A stretch of DNA of 64,000 nucleotides from Edolisoma coerulescens (taxonomy: Eukaryota; Chordata; Aves; Passeriformes; Campephagidae). Numbering within the stretch: position 1 is the first letter of the stretch; each line of letters begins with the position of its first letter. Location of the stretch: contig VWZW01006137.1 in the NCBI GenBank assembly GCA_013397115.1, positions 2,789,197 to 2,853,196 on the forward strand, read 5' to 3'. The position numbers and the translations under genes were made by a program. Shown here piece after piece: positions 37,601 to 50,758 of this stretch. The notes beneath the pieces are model-generated. The model made no database searches. It saw nothing but the letters and a program-made list of their open reading frames with translations, and was not told the origin of the DNA.

Positions 37601-39119
37601 GATGAATTTTAAAAGTTTTATGTTTTTCTAGGACGTGCCTTTTCTGGCTGGTATTCTCAGCAGGAATGGTACATGTTGCTTCTGGGAATGGCACCGCAGC
37701 TGGCCTTGCTCTAATAGTTTCCTACTTCCGTTGAAATGAGTTTGCTTTTGTTCATATTTAATAAAACTTGGTTTTCCTTTCTTCCTTTTGAGTTCTTTTT
37801 CCTCTGTTATTTTTTTCTAATCTGTCTCCGAATCTTGCTTGACTGGTCTCATATCTTTCAGCCCTTATTTGTCTCGTTTAAAAATTTGTGTTGCTCTGCA
37901 GATTAGCTTTTCTCTCTACATCATTCATTATATCAAATCCTCCTCTTCATTTCTGATAACCTTGATATTTCAATCATCTGCTTCCTTCAGTTTCCCCAGC
38001 TGTTCTAACAATGCCACCTATAATGTTTCCTAATGCTGCTCATTGTCATACTTAGGACCTCATTTTTCTAACAGCCTGGAAATCTTATGTTTTCTATTTG
38101 TCTCTGATCTGAGTGTTATTTAACTTGTCACTGCAACAAGAGTAAGACTTTTGTCTACAAAAGTTGCTTGGCTTTAGATAATCTCGTTTGATGTTTCTCA
38201 ATTACAAGCTTTTTAATGGTTAGTGCTGTGATATCACTGATTTGATGATTGGCACAACATAGAGCTCTTTAAATTAAAAGGAGCTGTACAAACAAACTTA
38301 GCCTTTTCACTTCTGCCTCAAGACTACATATATCTTTCGTATTATGCTATCTAGTTCCTATTTATTAACTCTGCTGAATTGAATGGGCACACTGACTTTT
38401 AAAATATTATACTAATGCAATTTAATTCCATTTTGCAAGGGCTTCAAATGTATCATGAAATGGTTTGGTTCTTGATTTTTGGTTTGTTGTCTTTGTATTC
38501 AAAGAGAACCTTGCCAGTAGAGTTTTTTCCTTAATTGTGGTCTATATATAAGAATTTTTGTTTTTACAACTTCTTTCATCACCGATGCTTGATTTTTTTT
38601 AACAAAACTTAGTCTTGTAAACCACGAAATGTAGGTGGTAAACTTAAGTAGTTTTCTCATTGGAATTGCTATGATTCACGTGCTTCCTATACGGTGGTGG
38701 AATTTCTCTAAGCCCTAGAGAATCACACTATGAATCAGAAGAAGCAGCTGTGATGTTTTCATATTTTCCAATAATCATGTGGCAGTGCAGCAAGAGGAAA
38801 CAATGTTTGGAAGTGTTCTGGAAGTGTGACCCACAGCTGTCATTGACAACAGCACCATGATGAGATGATGGGATCTTTAGTAACAGAGCACAGATCAAGG
38901 CACTACATGATTGTGACAAAAAGGTATCTTTCTGAACAAATCAGTTAAACATTATGGGGAGAGTGTGAAAATAAATAATTATATGTGTGTCTATATATAC
39001 ATATATATACACATATACATATACATATATATACATATATATATAATTTCCTGGTTTTGATATTTCTTTTTATCAAGTTATGGTTTGCCATGGGAATGAC
39101 AGAAAAAAAAAAGAAGCAG
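31695..39119. other. Long unique non-coding stretch
   Basis: No exon or known repeat recognised, apart from the TA/CA microsatellite listed at 38980-39046. Poly-T runs occur at 31710-31721, 33872-33885 and 34309-34326. From about 32.5 to 34.3 kb the plus strand is visibly pyrimidine-rich. Minus-strand open frames at 37309-37694 overlap in two frames and read like protein but match no family I know. Confidence 0.5.
38980..39046. repeat. TA/CATA microsatellite
   Basis: TATGTGTGTC followed by alternating TATATATACA and CATATACATA blocks, ending in TATATATATA. An imperfect (TA)n/(CATA)n tract about 67 bases long, lying some 75 bases upstream of a CR1 copy. Confidence 0.85.
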
Positions 39120-39327
39120 GGAGAGAATGATGAGAGTGGCAAGGCACTGGCACAGGTTGCCCAGAGAAGCTGGGGAAGCCCTGTCCCTGAAAGTGTTCAA
39201 GGCCAGCCTGGATGGGGCTCTTCTCAGCCTGGTCCAGTGGAAGGTGTCCCTGCCCATGGCAGGTGAGTTGGAAGTAGATGATCTTTAAGGTCCCTTCCAA
39301 CCCAAAACATTCTATTATGCTATAAAA
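39120..39327 (+). mobile_element. CR1 LINE 3' end
   Basis: Blocks in order: AAGGCACTGGCACAGGTTGC, CCAGAGAAGC, TGTCCCTGAAAGTGTTCAAG, CCAGCCTGGATGGGGCTCTT, CCAGTGGAAGGTGTCCCTGC, CCATGGCAGGTGAGTTGGAA, GATGATCTTTAAGGTCCCTT and CCAACCCAAAACATTCTATT, then ATGCTATA. It closely resembles the 3' part of the copy ending at 31694, including the same ATTCTATTATGCTAT ending, so both belong to one subfamily. Heavily 5' truncated and non-coding. Confidence 0.95.
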
Positions 39328-39412
39328 AAAACCAACCAAAAACCCAAACCAACCAAACAAGCAAGCAAAACACAACAAAAACGCCAACAAACAACACAAA
39401 ACAAAAACCCAG
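39328..39412 (+). repeat. A/C-rich simple repeat after CR1
   Basis: A run of AAAAAAACC, AACCAAAAACCC, AACAAGCAAGC and AACAACAC-like units containing almost no T directly follows the CR1 end. CR1 does not normally carry an A-rich tail, so this is either a slippage-expanded tail or pre-existing target sequence. Confidence 0.75.
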
Positions 39413-42400
39413 CCATTTGCTAAGCTAGTCAAAATGAAGACCTCGTTTGAAAGAAACATGAGATATTTTATGCTCATACCATTAAAGCAAAAAGCTATAA
39501 GAAATTGGAAATAGTATTACACTACAGAAGATTCTTGGCAACCTCAGCTCTAGGTATTTCTGACCGTGTAACCTATAATATACCATTCTGGCAGGGGCAC
39601 AGACTGAGTGTATATAAAAAGGTTAAAATGATATTAAAAATAGCACAAAGAACTGGAGAAAAATATGGCTGACAGACGGTACCTAACATGTATGAAAGGT
39701 TTCCTCAGAGACATATGTCATGAGCCATTCATATTGAAACAGCAAATACACTAGCCTTCTAATTATTTTAGCATTAGAATTGGTTTTATGCTAGCCAGGC
39801 AAAAGGACCCTGTAATGGTACAGGGTAGGATAATAAAAGAAGAATGTCTAACCTTCCCTCCAAAGTCATTTAGCCAGATCCTCTCCTCGCAAAACTCAAT
39901 TGGCTCCAGAAGGGCTGCACCAGAGAAAAATTCATTCCAGGATGTTTTTTGCAATGTGAAATTCAGCTCACCCATTTTTCTGTGTTTTCATTTTATCTGA
40001 AAAATAATGACACATAGCAGACTTCCCTTTTGCTAAGGAGAGATTCACCAGCAGCCAGAGCTGGGTCCTGGCCTGGCAGGGACTGTCAGATAGAGAAGAT
40101 TCATCCACCTGCTGCTGCCTCAGTCCTGGCAGAAGCCTCTGGTTTTGTTCTCCATCAGCATCCTGCTCTGTGGTGTGTGAGGCTCCCTGGTTACATCTGT
40201 CATTACCAGCATTGTGAAACACAGCGATCTCACTGCTGAGATCTCTTGTGTTCCTGTGCTGATTGCACTGTTTTCTTTTGCTCTTAAATAACAGCAGAGA
40301 TCCATTTTTTTTTAATATTTCACAACTTCTGTAATTCCAGAACTACTCCAACTACCTCATGAGTGTGGCAGACAACCAGTTCATATTAAATACTGCTATA
40401 AACAGCCAGGGATGGGAGCTGCCTGGGTGTGGGATATGAGGTTATACCCAGATGCTGCCTAAAGAAATTCCAAATTTTTACAAAACAAAGCAGGGGAGGA
40501 GCCACACACAAACACACACAGCACTTTAAAAGACCTATATCTGAGAGAGAATATGTAATATGAGGATGTGAGTGGCAAATAGCTGCATATAAATAAGAAC
40601 TTTTATCTTTTCTAAGATTCAGAACTACACAAAATTTTAATATTTTAAGAACTGTCTTATCAGAGATACCTGAAAATTCTGTATTTATTTTTCTGATAAC
40701 TCCATAATTTGAAAATGTGAAATAACTCTTTTCAATAGTGATTTTCCATTGATGATTTTTCTCTGAATTTTCATTTAAGTGGAAGGATTCTGAAAAAGAA
40801 GCTCCTTCTTTCTCAGTTTTGGAACAGTTCTTTGACTTTCAACTTGTCAGAAAGAAACATGAGTGTTTGGGAAAATACATATGTTATTTTTGAAGTTTTG
40901 GCATGAGAAAAGAGTATAATTTGTTATTCATTGGTGTTTGCATAGTGATGGAATACCAGTCACTAAAAACATAGAGTAAGAACCATGTCACCCTTCTTCG
41001 AAGTTAATTAGCATTAAATAGGGACACAAATAATGCTGCTTTTTTTGCCTATTTTGAAAATGTGGCTATTTTCAGAATATGTTATTCATTCATACAAATT
41101 TATTTAAAGGAAGATTTTTCTGATATAATTGCTTTTTTATATTCTTATTGCAGATCTTTGTGATGCTGTCCATAAACATTTTAAGTGCAACTATAGTAGT
41201 ATTCAAGTTGTTTGAGACTTCATGCATATTTTGTTTTGGGGTAGTTCCAACACTTTTGGAAGAGTTTAGTAAATAAACAGTGAAAATGCATGCCCAGAAT
41301 CCTGGACCAACAAACAGCAAATGCTCACATTTTCTAGATTTCATAAATTATATATGCCCTTGTTTCACATTACTACAGTTCTAGTCTTCCAGAGTCTCCA
41401 AACACCCTCGTATGAAGGGAAAATTCTGCTGCTATATTAAAGTTTTACAGTGTAAAAAACTTTATGTATTTCCACCAGATGTCAGCAATGCACTCTCTAA
41501 ACTCCAGCTGTCAGAGGCCTCCAGCTTTCCAGGCATTGCAGAAATCATGTAACACACTGCACTGTATTTAAGCAACCAGAGAAAAACAAAATGACCATCG
41601 CTGCTTCTGAAGAGACTCATGACATTACTAAACTTGTCCAGCTAATAATGTGGTTCTTTACTTAGTTTCTTCTGGGAAGGAGGTTTTATTACACATTGGA
41701 CCGCTAACAAGCTCATTGTTTTTTCCTCCCAGTCTCTGTACAAAAGTGATTTTCTTATTCTTATTATCTCTGTGAGTAGGTTCTTCCATTAGACTATCAA
41801 TAATAATGCATTTGGGTTTATTTTTCTTTTTTTGTGAGACTACAGAGGAAGAAGAAATAATGAATATATTTTGGACACCAATGCTGTAGGAATTTTAGGG
41901 CAAACCAGAAGTACACTACACCATGGGGAATGGTAAAAGCACTGGGGTCAGGAGAAGAAGTTGTTGTCTTCATGGCTGCTTCTTCTCCAGGAGTTCAGGC
42001 ATCCAGCTGCAACATCCAAACCAAATAGAGAACACTGTCGGGCTCTGGTTTGGTTTCATAGGGATAACTTTGCTGTTACTTATTAACTTAAGCCTCTTAA
42101 AGTTCACTTAGATACAACAACAAAAAGCTGCAGAATGACCTCTGCTGAGGCAGTAACGTGTGTGTCGTGCCAAAGCAGACATGATGGTTTTTACACTGTA
42201 ATGTCCCTGGCAACACTCTCACAGGTTTCAGAACACTGCTTTTTGTTTTCCAATGGTTTCTAGAAATTGTTTCACAAATTCTTTTGGAATAGCATTGATC
42301 TGTCAGAAGCAGAACTTTCAGATTTGGCCAAAACTGCCTAGAAAGATTCCTCATGTCAGGGATAAAATTTCTGTTAAAAACCACAAAAAAGAAAGCCCCA

Positions 42401-45400
42401 CTTCGGAGTGAGAAGGGAAGCCTGGGAATTCATTTAGTTCATAATCAGCCTGACTCAGAGTGTACTTTTAACAGTCCAGGGGAGTCTCCTGACTGCTGAA
42501 CTAGAGATTAAGATCTGGAACCATAAAACCATTTAAGCATCGAGCTTCATGAGAATGAGACACCAGATTATCTTTGTGTATTGAGCTTTAGGGGCTTTCT
42601 CTGGATCAATGAATAATAAATATGCAAAGTGAAGTAGCTATACCAGGGAAAAAAATAAAGGAAATAAGACCTAAAGTTAGAGCTCATCTCCAGCAAGTGG
42701 AGGGTGTAGGTGAATACTCTGATCACCAAGTTACAGGAGTGTGTTTGTTCTCTCTTTTCTTAGTAAAACCTCAAAAGCTGTTGGGTTTGTGCCAATGTAC
42801 AACTGAAAAAAATGTTGGAGGTTATGGGAAAACTGCTTCTTGCCCAATTCTAATTATAGGTCTGTCTGGTAGCACTCCATGTAATTCAGGTTGTTTGATA
42901 TTTGCCATTAAAAAATACAGTTTTCAGATGCTTATAACTGTCCCAGAACATTAACCATTTAGACTGAAATATTCCATGACTTTGCCTGCCTTGGGCTGAG
43001 TTTTGGTAACTGCCAATCATATCATTCAGTGAGTTGAAGGAAAAACACAAAAAGTGTGGGGCTTTTAATGTTAATAACTTCTGCTCACTGTTTTGTTTAA
43101 GTAGCCTCTTTGTGCTCTGTATGTGGGAAGCCAGAATGAATAGAAGTTCATGTGCATCTGTGCCTCTCTGCAGTACTTGCTGAGACCTGAAGATCAGCCC
43201 ACATTTTCCCGAATTTTGAGCTCTTGGAAAAAAAGATTAACAACAACTCTCATGATCTCCAAAGAATCTACACTTACGAATCATGCTTGAACATTTCAAC
43301 TTTACTGAGAGGAGGCAACCCTACAGACAACCATTTGGAAAGATATTGAAATATCTCAATAAAAAGTGCTTCCCCCCTTAGTTTCCTTGCCCAGTAAGGA
43401 ACACAAAACCGGATTTCACCTTTCCCTGTCACCTCACATCCTTGTGTCTGCTTCCAGATGGGGCAGCAACCTCCAAAATTATCAAAGCCATGTTCAATCC
43501 ATCAAAGGCAATCAGGAAGGGAGACACATTGGTTTGTGAATCAAAAGATAAAAAACAGAATAAGGTGGTTGCAGGGGGTTATGAAAACATGATACTGGAG
43601 AAACTGGGATGAGTTGGTGGGAAATGTGACTGGAATTGACACAGAAAACAGGCTGAAATATGATGAAGGAATTGAAAATAGCCAGGCAGATGGTAAGGAA
43701 AAATCAAAGATTAAGGGAAGGTGTGAGAAAGCAGAGAGGAGGCTGCAGACTACAAAACAGCAGGCTGAGCTTGAGCCTGCAAAGATGTTACTATAGGAGA
43801 AACCTGGGTTTCGCTGAGCAAGAAACAGAGGGGAAAAGCAGTGATTTGGCTAGATAGGTTCATTGAACAATGAGTTTTTGTGCTGGACTTTGTCTTGTCT
43901 GAACCGAGTTTGGAGGATGAGATGACGTGCGCCTAGAGTTCATCCTATAATGGCACAAAGGCAGTACCAGAGAAGCAGTTTGGCTGTCACAGCTCAATTC
44001 TAAGAATTTCAGTGTTTCAATTTTTTTAAAAATAGAGGAGCAGTTACTTGTGGATGCTGAAACCTGTTGCAGAAAGATTTTCCAGCTTTCTGCCTCTGTC
44101 TGTGAGAAAGTCTTTTCTTTCTCACAGACACTGGCTGAAAACAGTTAGAAGTTTCTGCAAACTAATCCCTTTATCTTGCAGGTTGTTTTGCAGTATTGTT
44201 ATGGTTCTAACTAGAAATATTTAGAAATGGGTGTCTTAGAATTTAGCCAACCCCTTCAAGGAGTGAATGGCCAAAAGACCAGTTACCTTATGCCATTTAA
44301 CACACTTTTGCGAACTAATATATAAAAGCCTTTAGAAAATTATTAAAGTGCTTCCTTTTATCCCTGTGCCTTAGACTCTTCGTCGTTTTCTCTACCTGTT
44401 TCTTGGTGCAACAGTGACAGTTACTGATCACCTGTGAGTTATTTTCCCTGTCATCACTGCAACTGAGAGCAGAGAAAGGGGAAAATTTAGTTCTAGAAGA
44501 AAACACCCAAGTGCTTTAACAAGTCCACTGTGTGTGAAAACATTCCATTCACTACAGAGCTTCCAATGCCTTAAAGAATGGAGACACCCCAGCAGAAAAT
44601 ACCATTATTAGTAACACAGGAGTTTTCTGTGGCCAGAGCAGTCCTGAATGAAGAAGCTTTGTGAGAAAAAAGTACCATTAGCTGTGTCATTAAAGACCTT
44701 CTCCTGATGTGTACAAACATGACTGAGAGCAGGTTGGGAAAACAGTCTGAATTTGGTCTTTCACTAGTTTTTGAACAGAGTTTTCTGTTACTTGTTTGTG
44801 ATTAATACACATTAGTGGAGATAGATTTATTCAAGCTCTTAAAAATAAACTGTATAAATTCAAGCTACTGTATCCAAGTCCAAACATTGACTCAGTTTTT
44901 GTTTTCGCCCTACTCAGTCAAATCTCCCTCTAACTTTAGTAGGATTAGGCTGGGTAAGGATTTAGCAAAACTCATCAACGACTTCATGATTTGGCTCAGA
45001 GCTCAGTGAAAAATGAACTCTTTAAAAGGACTGTCATGGAACTTACATAAATTTACCAAGTCAAAGTACGGAATATTCAGTGATTCATAGCAGTGTGGTT
45101 TTTATTAGAGCTCCTCTGAAACACAGCAGGCTTGCTTAGCAAGGGTTCATGCAAACATTTTCTTTGGTCTCAAGCTGCAAAGGTTCACACGCTCCAAGTT
45201 TCACTTTAAGCTTTGGGTTTGAGTCTTGGAAATGCCCTATTTTCACTCAATTTTTGTATCCAAACCATAGTAAAGTAAATCTGGTGCGAATGTGAATCAA
45301 ATTCAGGCTGGCTAAAGTCCACCCAAAGCTGTGAAAGCAGTTTAGATGTTTGGTGTGCTAAATGGCTTTTTATTGTTCTTGACTGTACCACTGACATCAT

Positions 45401-46969
45401 GTTGATACTCGCCTTCCTTCTCCTAATGCTCCCCAGGTTGCACAGCACCTTTGTGAAACTGCATAATAGGATGAAATGAATGTCAAAGCCATGAGGAAGG
45501 TAGAAGGATACTATTACATCTGAAGGTCTGCAATAGCAACAGATTTCAAAAGAAACATTTTAAGAGTTTCTTCAATGGTTTAACTCCATTTTACCTCTTG
45601 TCATAAACCATGTAACACTATTATACTGCATTATCTAAACTGTCCCTTTGCCTACCACACACTTGCTACGTCAGAGTTCTCTGTAAGCACCTATGAATTG
45701 ATCTTACTGAGTTCCTAGATAAAACACCTTTTTGCTGCATTTGTGTCAGGTACGTCATATAGAAAGGACGTCATTACAAAGCTGCTCAGTGCCATTTCAT
45801 CCCTTCCTTTTTTACTCAATTATATGCATTTGTTATCATATTTTTTCCTCAGTCTCTAGAAGTTCACACTGTCTTATTTGTGTTGCTGTTCCATTATATA
45901 AGTAATTATTAAGGTTCTTCTTTTCCCACATTTTTTTCTGTGAATTAAATATTTCACCTCCCTGCTCCTACTGTTTTCCTAGTTTCTTAAATATGCTTTT
46001 CAACCTGATCTTGCTGTGTGCAAGCATCCTGCTGTGCTTTCACCTCTCCACCTCTCCAGGAAAGCCAGGGAAAATTAAACTGGCTTGGGAATGGTTCTGA
46101 TTTGATTGGAAAGATTTTTTAAACAGTTATAGACACAGTGAAGACATTCACTGACATTTGCTGGAAGAAATACAGTACCAATATAACTTGAAGAATGAGA
46201 GAAATGTAACAAGTACTTTCCAACAAAGATGGGCTAGGCTGGACAGCAATATAAGCTGATTGAACTTTATAGCAGGAGACACTTATTTTAGACATTAGGC
46301 TGCTGTTAACACTCAGTTTAAAACTAATTGATCACTATGACCCCTAATTTTGAGCATAAAGACAACTATTTCAGAAAAAGCTTGATATTTTAGAATTTCA
46401 TGCTAAATTTACTTCAATCATGAGGTAGAAGTCAGTGCCTATTAAATGTGAAGCTAATTTATTAGCTCAGCACAAGTTAGAGGTACAGAAAGAGGTCTAG
46501 GTAGTAAAATGCTTTAGAGGAATTGATCAGAATGAAATCCAGCTTATCAACTTAGATGCCAATTTTTCCTTTCTCACTGTCATGAGAGAGAAGAGGGCAG
46601 TGATTCCAGTTATCTTCCCGTCTCTGCTTTCAGCTTTCCTCTGCTGACTGTTGTGACAGCACTCAAACCAGCACTGAGCAGCCCTTTACCAGTGCAACAA
46701 TCTTCACAACAGCCCTGTGAGCACTGAGGTGATCTAGTATTTGTAGATACCTTTTTTTCTGAAACATGGAGTGGAGTTTTCTCTCTTGTCCCTAAATGGA
46801 TAAGAAAAGCACGGAGTCCCATGCCATCGCTCACTGAAAAATATAGCCAAGAGCTTGATATATTTGTCCCATGCACAGTCTGATTCCACCTGAGTGGGTT
46901 GGGCCATCCAGCTGCCATTATAGAAGGGCTTCTCTTAGGCCTGATGTCATAATAGCTGGATCCATAGTA
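39413..46969. other. Long unique non-coding stretch
   Basis: No gene or repeat recognised. Notable small items are a CTCF-like site at 41472-41487, a CA-rich tract near 40500-40522 and a perfect 14-bp inverted repeat at 44097-44130. Confidence 0.5.
44097..44130. other. Perfect 14-bp inverted repeat
   Basis: Arms TGTCTGTGAGAAAG (44097-44110) and CTTTCTCACAGACA (44117-44130) are exact reverse complements separated by the 6-base spacer TCTTTT. In RNA this would fold into a short hairpin. It is shorter than a typical microRNA precursor stem. No T-run terminator context applies in a vertebrate genome. Confidence 0.8.
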
Positions 46970-47330
46970 ACATCTTCAATATCTCTGAGGATATGCATAA
47001 AAATGTCTTCAGGGTCAGTGTCAAGAGGATGGGGCCTGACTCTCTTCAGTGGTGCCAGGAAACAGGATAAGGTAAATGGGCAAAAACTGAAGCACAGGAA
47101 GTTCTGTCTGAATATAAGGAAAATTATTTTTACTTTAGGGGTGACAAAGCACTGGAACAGGCTCTGGCCCAGAGAGATCGTGGAGTGTCCTTCTCTGGAG
47201 ATATTCAGAACCCACCTGGACATAACCCTGTGCAACCTGCTTTGGGCAAACCTGCTTAAACAGAGGGGTTTGAATAGATGATCTCCAGAGTTCCCTTCCA
47301 GCCCTAACCATTCTGTGATTCTGTGATATA
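46970..47330 (+). mobile_element. CR1 LINE 3' end, different subfamily
   Basis: Blocks in order: GTCAGTGTCAAGAGGATGGG, GCCTGACTCTCTTCAGTGGT, AAAACTGAAGCACAGGAAGT, TCTGTCTGAATATAAGGAAA, GGGTGACAAAGCACTGGAAC, TCCTTCTCTGGAGATATTCA, CCCACCTGGACATAACCCTG, TAGATGATCTCCAGAGTTCC, and a TTCTGTGATTCTGTGAT tail. This wording (GATCTCCAGAG, TTCTGTGATTCTGTGA) marks a separate CR1 subfamily from the copies at 31 and 39 kb. The exact left limit is uncertain by a few tens of bases. The antisense open frame over the same bases is an artefact. Confidence 0.93.
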
Positions 47331-50099
47331 AAACAGCAGCAGACACTTGAACTTAAGCCACTTCCAACCTGCAGTTATGGATAGGCTGTTTTTTCTTGTC
47401 TTTTGAAAGTAGTTGCTGCATTGAATAAACAAGAACAATTAAGTGGAATTGCTTGCCACACTTGGTCTGACAGGAACATTAGTAGATAAGATTCGAAGTC
47501 TGAAATATGTAATCTTAATGCTATTAGGAGAAGGACTAAAGGATTAATGAACTCATGGAACAGTGGCACAAATAACTAACATTTATGCAGTGCATGAAAA
47601 ATAAGTATTTCAAAGCTAATAAAGTGTTTGTAGCCAAGTTTTATTTCAGGTAAGTAAAATAATTCAGGTGTTTAAAATAAGGCCTGATTGAGCAAAAGGA
47701 CTTAGATACAGACTCAAAAAAAACTACACAAGATTACAGTGAGTAAGAAACACGGGAGAGAAGGATTTGTCTAAAATACTACCTCTTTCCTTAACAGATT
47801 TGGTCATACACTTCTGTAAATTCTGTCTAGGACTGCCTCACTCTTTGAACATGGTTAAGTACAGCTGATAGAAACCAACACAGCCCTCTTACAAAAGAAC
47901 CCATTTTGGAGGAGAGAAACCTGGTCTGAAAGTTTCACATGTTTTCTCCTTAGATGGGAATAAAGTAAAAGTGTGGTGAAGATGTAGGACCAATCTGTTC
48001 ATTTGTTACAGATGAAAATATCAAGCTCTGCAGAGACAAGAGATGTTGCAGGAATGATCTTGACTTTGACTTTTTTTTCTGCAATAGAAGAGCCATGGGC
48101 TCCACTTCCAAAGAATATGGGCTGAGCAGAAAATATTTATGATGAAGTATACAAAGCCAATAACTGAACATTCAAAGGATCAATCACCTATCACTGTGTT
48201 ACAAAGCCAGGTTTTCCTTGTATGTATTTTCTATTTGCCCTAAGAATCTTTTGAGTTATTTAATATGTGCTGGTACAACTTCTGAAAAGAAAGGCAAAGG
48301 GTACCTCAGAATCTGCTATAGCTTGGTAGTTAGGACAATGATGGTATTAAGATATATGTTTGAGCCCAAGAGACCTGAGAAGAATATTATGTCTAGTTTT
48401 CCTGCTTCATCTGAGCCACAGCTGACCCTGAGGTAGGATACCAAACCTGGATCCAGCACCTTAGTTTTTGTGTGGTTGTGCTGTGCCTGGCATTTGGTGT
48501 AATTTTGTTGTTTTGGCTTTTAAGGGTTCTTGCCCTAATCTTTGAATTCCAAACAGCTTCAAGTAGGAGGTGAATTCCTAGTTACTCATCTCAGTCAAGA
48601 CAGTTGTGACTGAGTATGCCAGTAGTAGACATACATGTTCCTGAGTAACTACTGACAAAAAGAAAGATCTCTGTGGGCCTGCACTAGTATGTGGATATTT
48701 TTGTATTAATCACACTCTCTTATTTAGGTTTCTAAATCCCATCTAAACTGCTATCTAAATTCCTATATCCCCTTGTTCACCAAGTCCAAATTACAAGTCC
48801 CACAGTATCCGAGATTTTCATAATCACAAATGTCTCACATTGCTGGGAAGCTGAGAACCACTATATTCTCAGTTTAACAGATGGGAGATTAAGACAGAGG
48901 CCTTGACTAGCTTCAACAAAACCATGCAAAGTACCTGTGGTGGTGCAGTCAATTAACCTTCTCACACCCATCCTCCAAAAAACCTTTGCTTTCTCCTAAA
49001 GTAAGTAAGTAAGTGTTTTGGGGGCAAAAAAAAATTATGTCTTATACAATAGAAGAGCATGAGAAAGGAGAATGGGTGAAAGAGCATTATTTGATTAAAT
49101 GAGTGGGCAGGATAGCTGATACAGGATACCTGCACAGGAACTTCGGGCGGTCCGTGCTCTGTGTCCTTTGCCTTCAGAAGGCTCCAGTTTAACATGTAAA
49201 TTGGCTCCAGGGCTGAACAAAACAAGCACTGGTGCCAGCTTTTGTTCAAGGTAATGTATTCCATCTGCTTCATAAGAAACTAAACAACTTTCTGGATCAC
49301 TCCAGGTACACAATCGTATAATATATAGTAATAAATCACTCCTAAAGAAAGCAATAAAATGTAGCTGAGAGCTCAAACTTTTACAGAAAGCCACCATATT
49401 GTTACACTACAGATTAGAGGGTTGCTGTCATAGTTTAGCAATCTGTTTGAAAAGCACCGATGCCTGGATTTGCCCCAGCCACCTGAGGAATGTGTGTGGT
49501 CACTCTGGCTCCGTAGACTGTCAGTAAAATAAACTCTTAATCCCCAGGTTCAAAGGCTAGCATGAATGAACTGCTTCCAGGAGACACCCATCAAGGTCCA
49601 TTGATTAGATGTAGCACCTAAGATGGCAATGATTTAAACTTGGGTGCAGGGGGAAGCTGCCTGAATCTGGATTGAATCTGTTGCCTCTAATGACAGTGCT
49701 GCAGGGCTGCATGCCAGCAGCCTCCTTGGTCATTCCCTTGCAACTCCCGGCACCTCTGGCACTCTCCCATTTACTAATAGATGAAGTGGAGCAAGGGCAA
49801 AATAACAAACAATCAACAAGAAGAAAAACCTTCAATTTCCCAGTGGGTGTATTCATACATCAGTTGAGCACGCAATTCTGAAGTTAATATGGTCTTGGGG
49901 ATCTTTGTATGCACTGTAATGTTGGAACTGGCTCCACTTTTGACCAACTGTCTCCTCGTCAAAAACTTTTTTCAGAAACTATAACATTCCACTTAGCTTG
50001 ATTCTTTTTTTTTGTTTTTCTGAATTTGAACAGTTTTAAGAGAATAAGGCAAAAAACTGAACCAAAATTTTTAAGTAATTTCCTTCTAAGTGTCTCTTT

Positions 50100-50470
50100 C
50101 CAGTCCTTTCACTTCTGAGCTAACTGGTATAACCACCTACAGATGCTGCCCCAAGATATTTGCTTTAATGACTTCTCTCAAAAGTTGAAAGAATAAAATC
50201 CCAGCTGTATGTAAGGGTCATGAGGGTGGAAGACACAAGCAGCTCTGTTCTCCATCAGAGAGACTTTCTAAAATGAAGGTTCAAATGCTAGATGTGGACC
50301 TGATTTATTCATCCTTTACTGCTTCTTTCACACAAATGGGTGAAGTGGCCAGCTTGGTTGCTGCATGCACAGTCAGAACTTCAGTCTTCCTGTTTGCACA
50401 TCACCATCTTTGCAGATGATTTGAAAAGCTTGCACTGGTTGGACTAATACAATGATGCAAGTGATTAATC
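50100..50470. promoter_or_regulatory. Candidate conserved non-coding element
   Basis: A non-repeat block with CAGATG, CAGCTG, TTTAATGAC, GATTTATTCATCC, TTTGCAGATG and GTGATTAATC words, the last being an Otx/Pitx-like TAATC site. Texture only. No alignment available. Confidence 0.17.
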
Positions 50471-50740
50471 TCAGCTACCCTGTCTCAAATAGGTGAGAAC
50501 ATTCTCCATTTTTATTGAAGTACTATTCAGCTGTTGGAGACAAAAGCAGACCCTTCTTATTCTACATTCTCGACAAAACATCTTGTTATTCTGCTACAAA
50601 AATATCAATGTGTTTGTGGAAAAATAAAAAGAGCTTTAATTTTTTTTTCTGGAAATGTCAAAACTTGAAAAGAAAGGGATATAAAGTAAAAGAATCATTT
50701 CAAAGTGAAAAAAACCTCAGTCATTAGAGGAAAGAAACCC

Positions 50741-50758
50741 TATATATATATATATATA
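50741..50758. repeat. (TA)9 microsatellite
   Basis: Nine perfect TA units followed by CC. Likely length-polymorphic. Confidence 0.9.

Noticed and set aside
37309..37694. Two overlapping protein-like minus-strand frames
   Set aside because: They use different phases over the same bases, no family was recognised, and no clear splice sites frame them.
46918..47346. 136- and 142-codon frames on both strands
   Set aside because: Both lie over a non-coding CR1 3' end.
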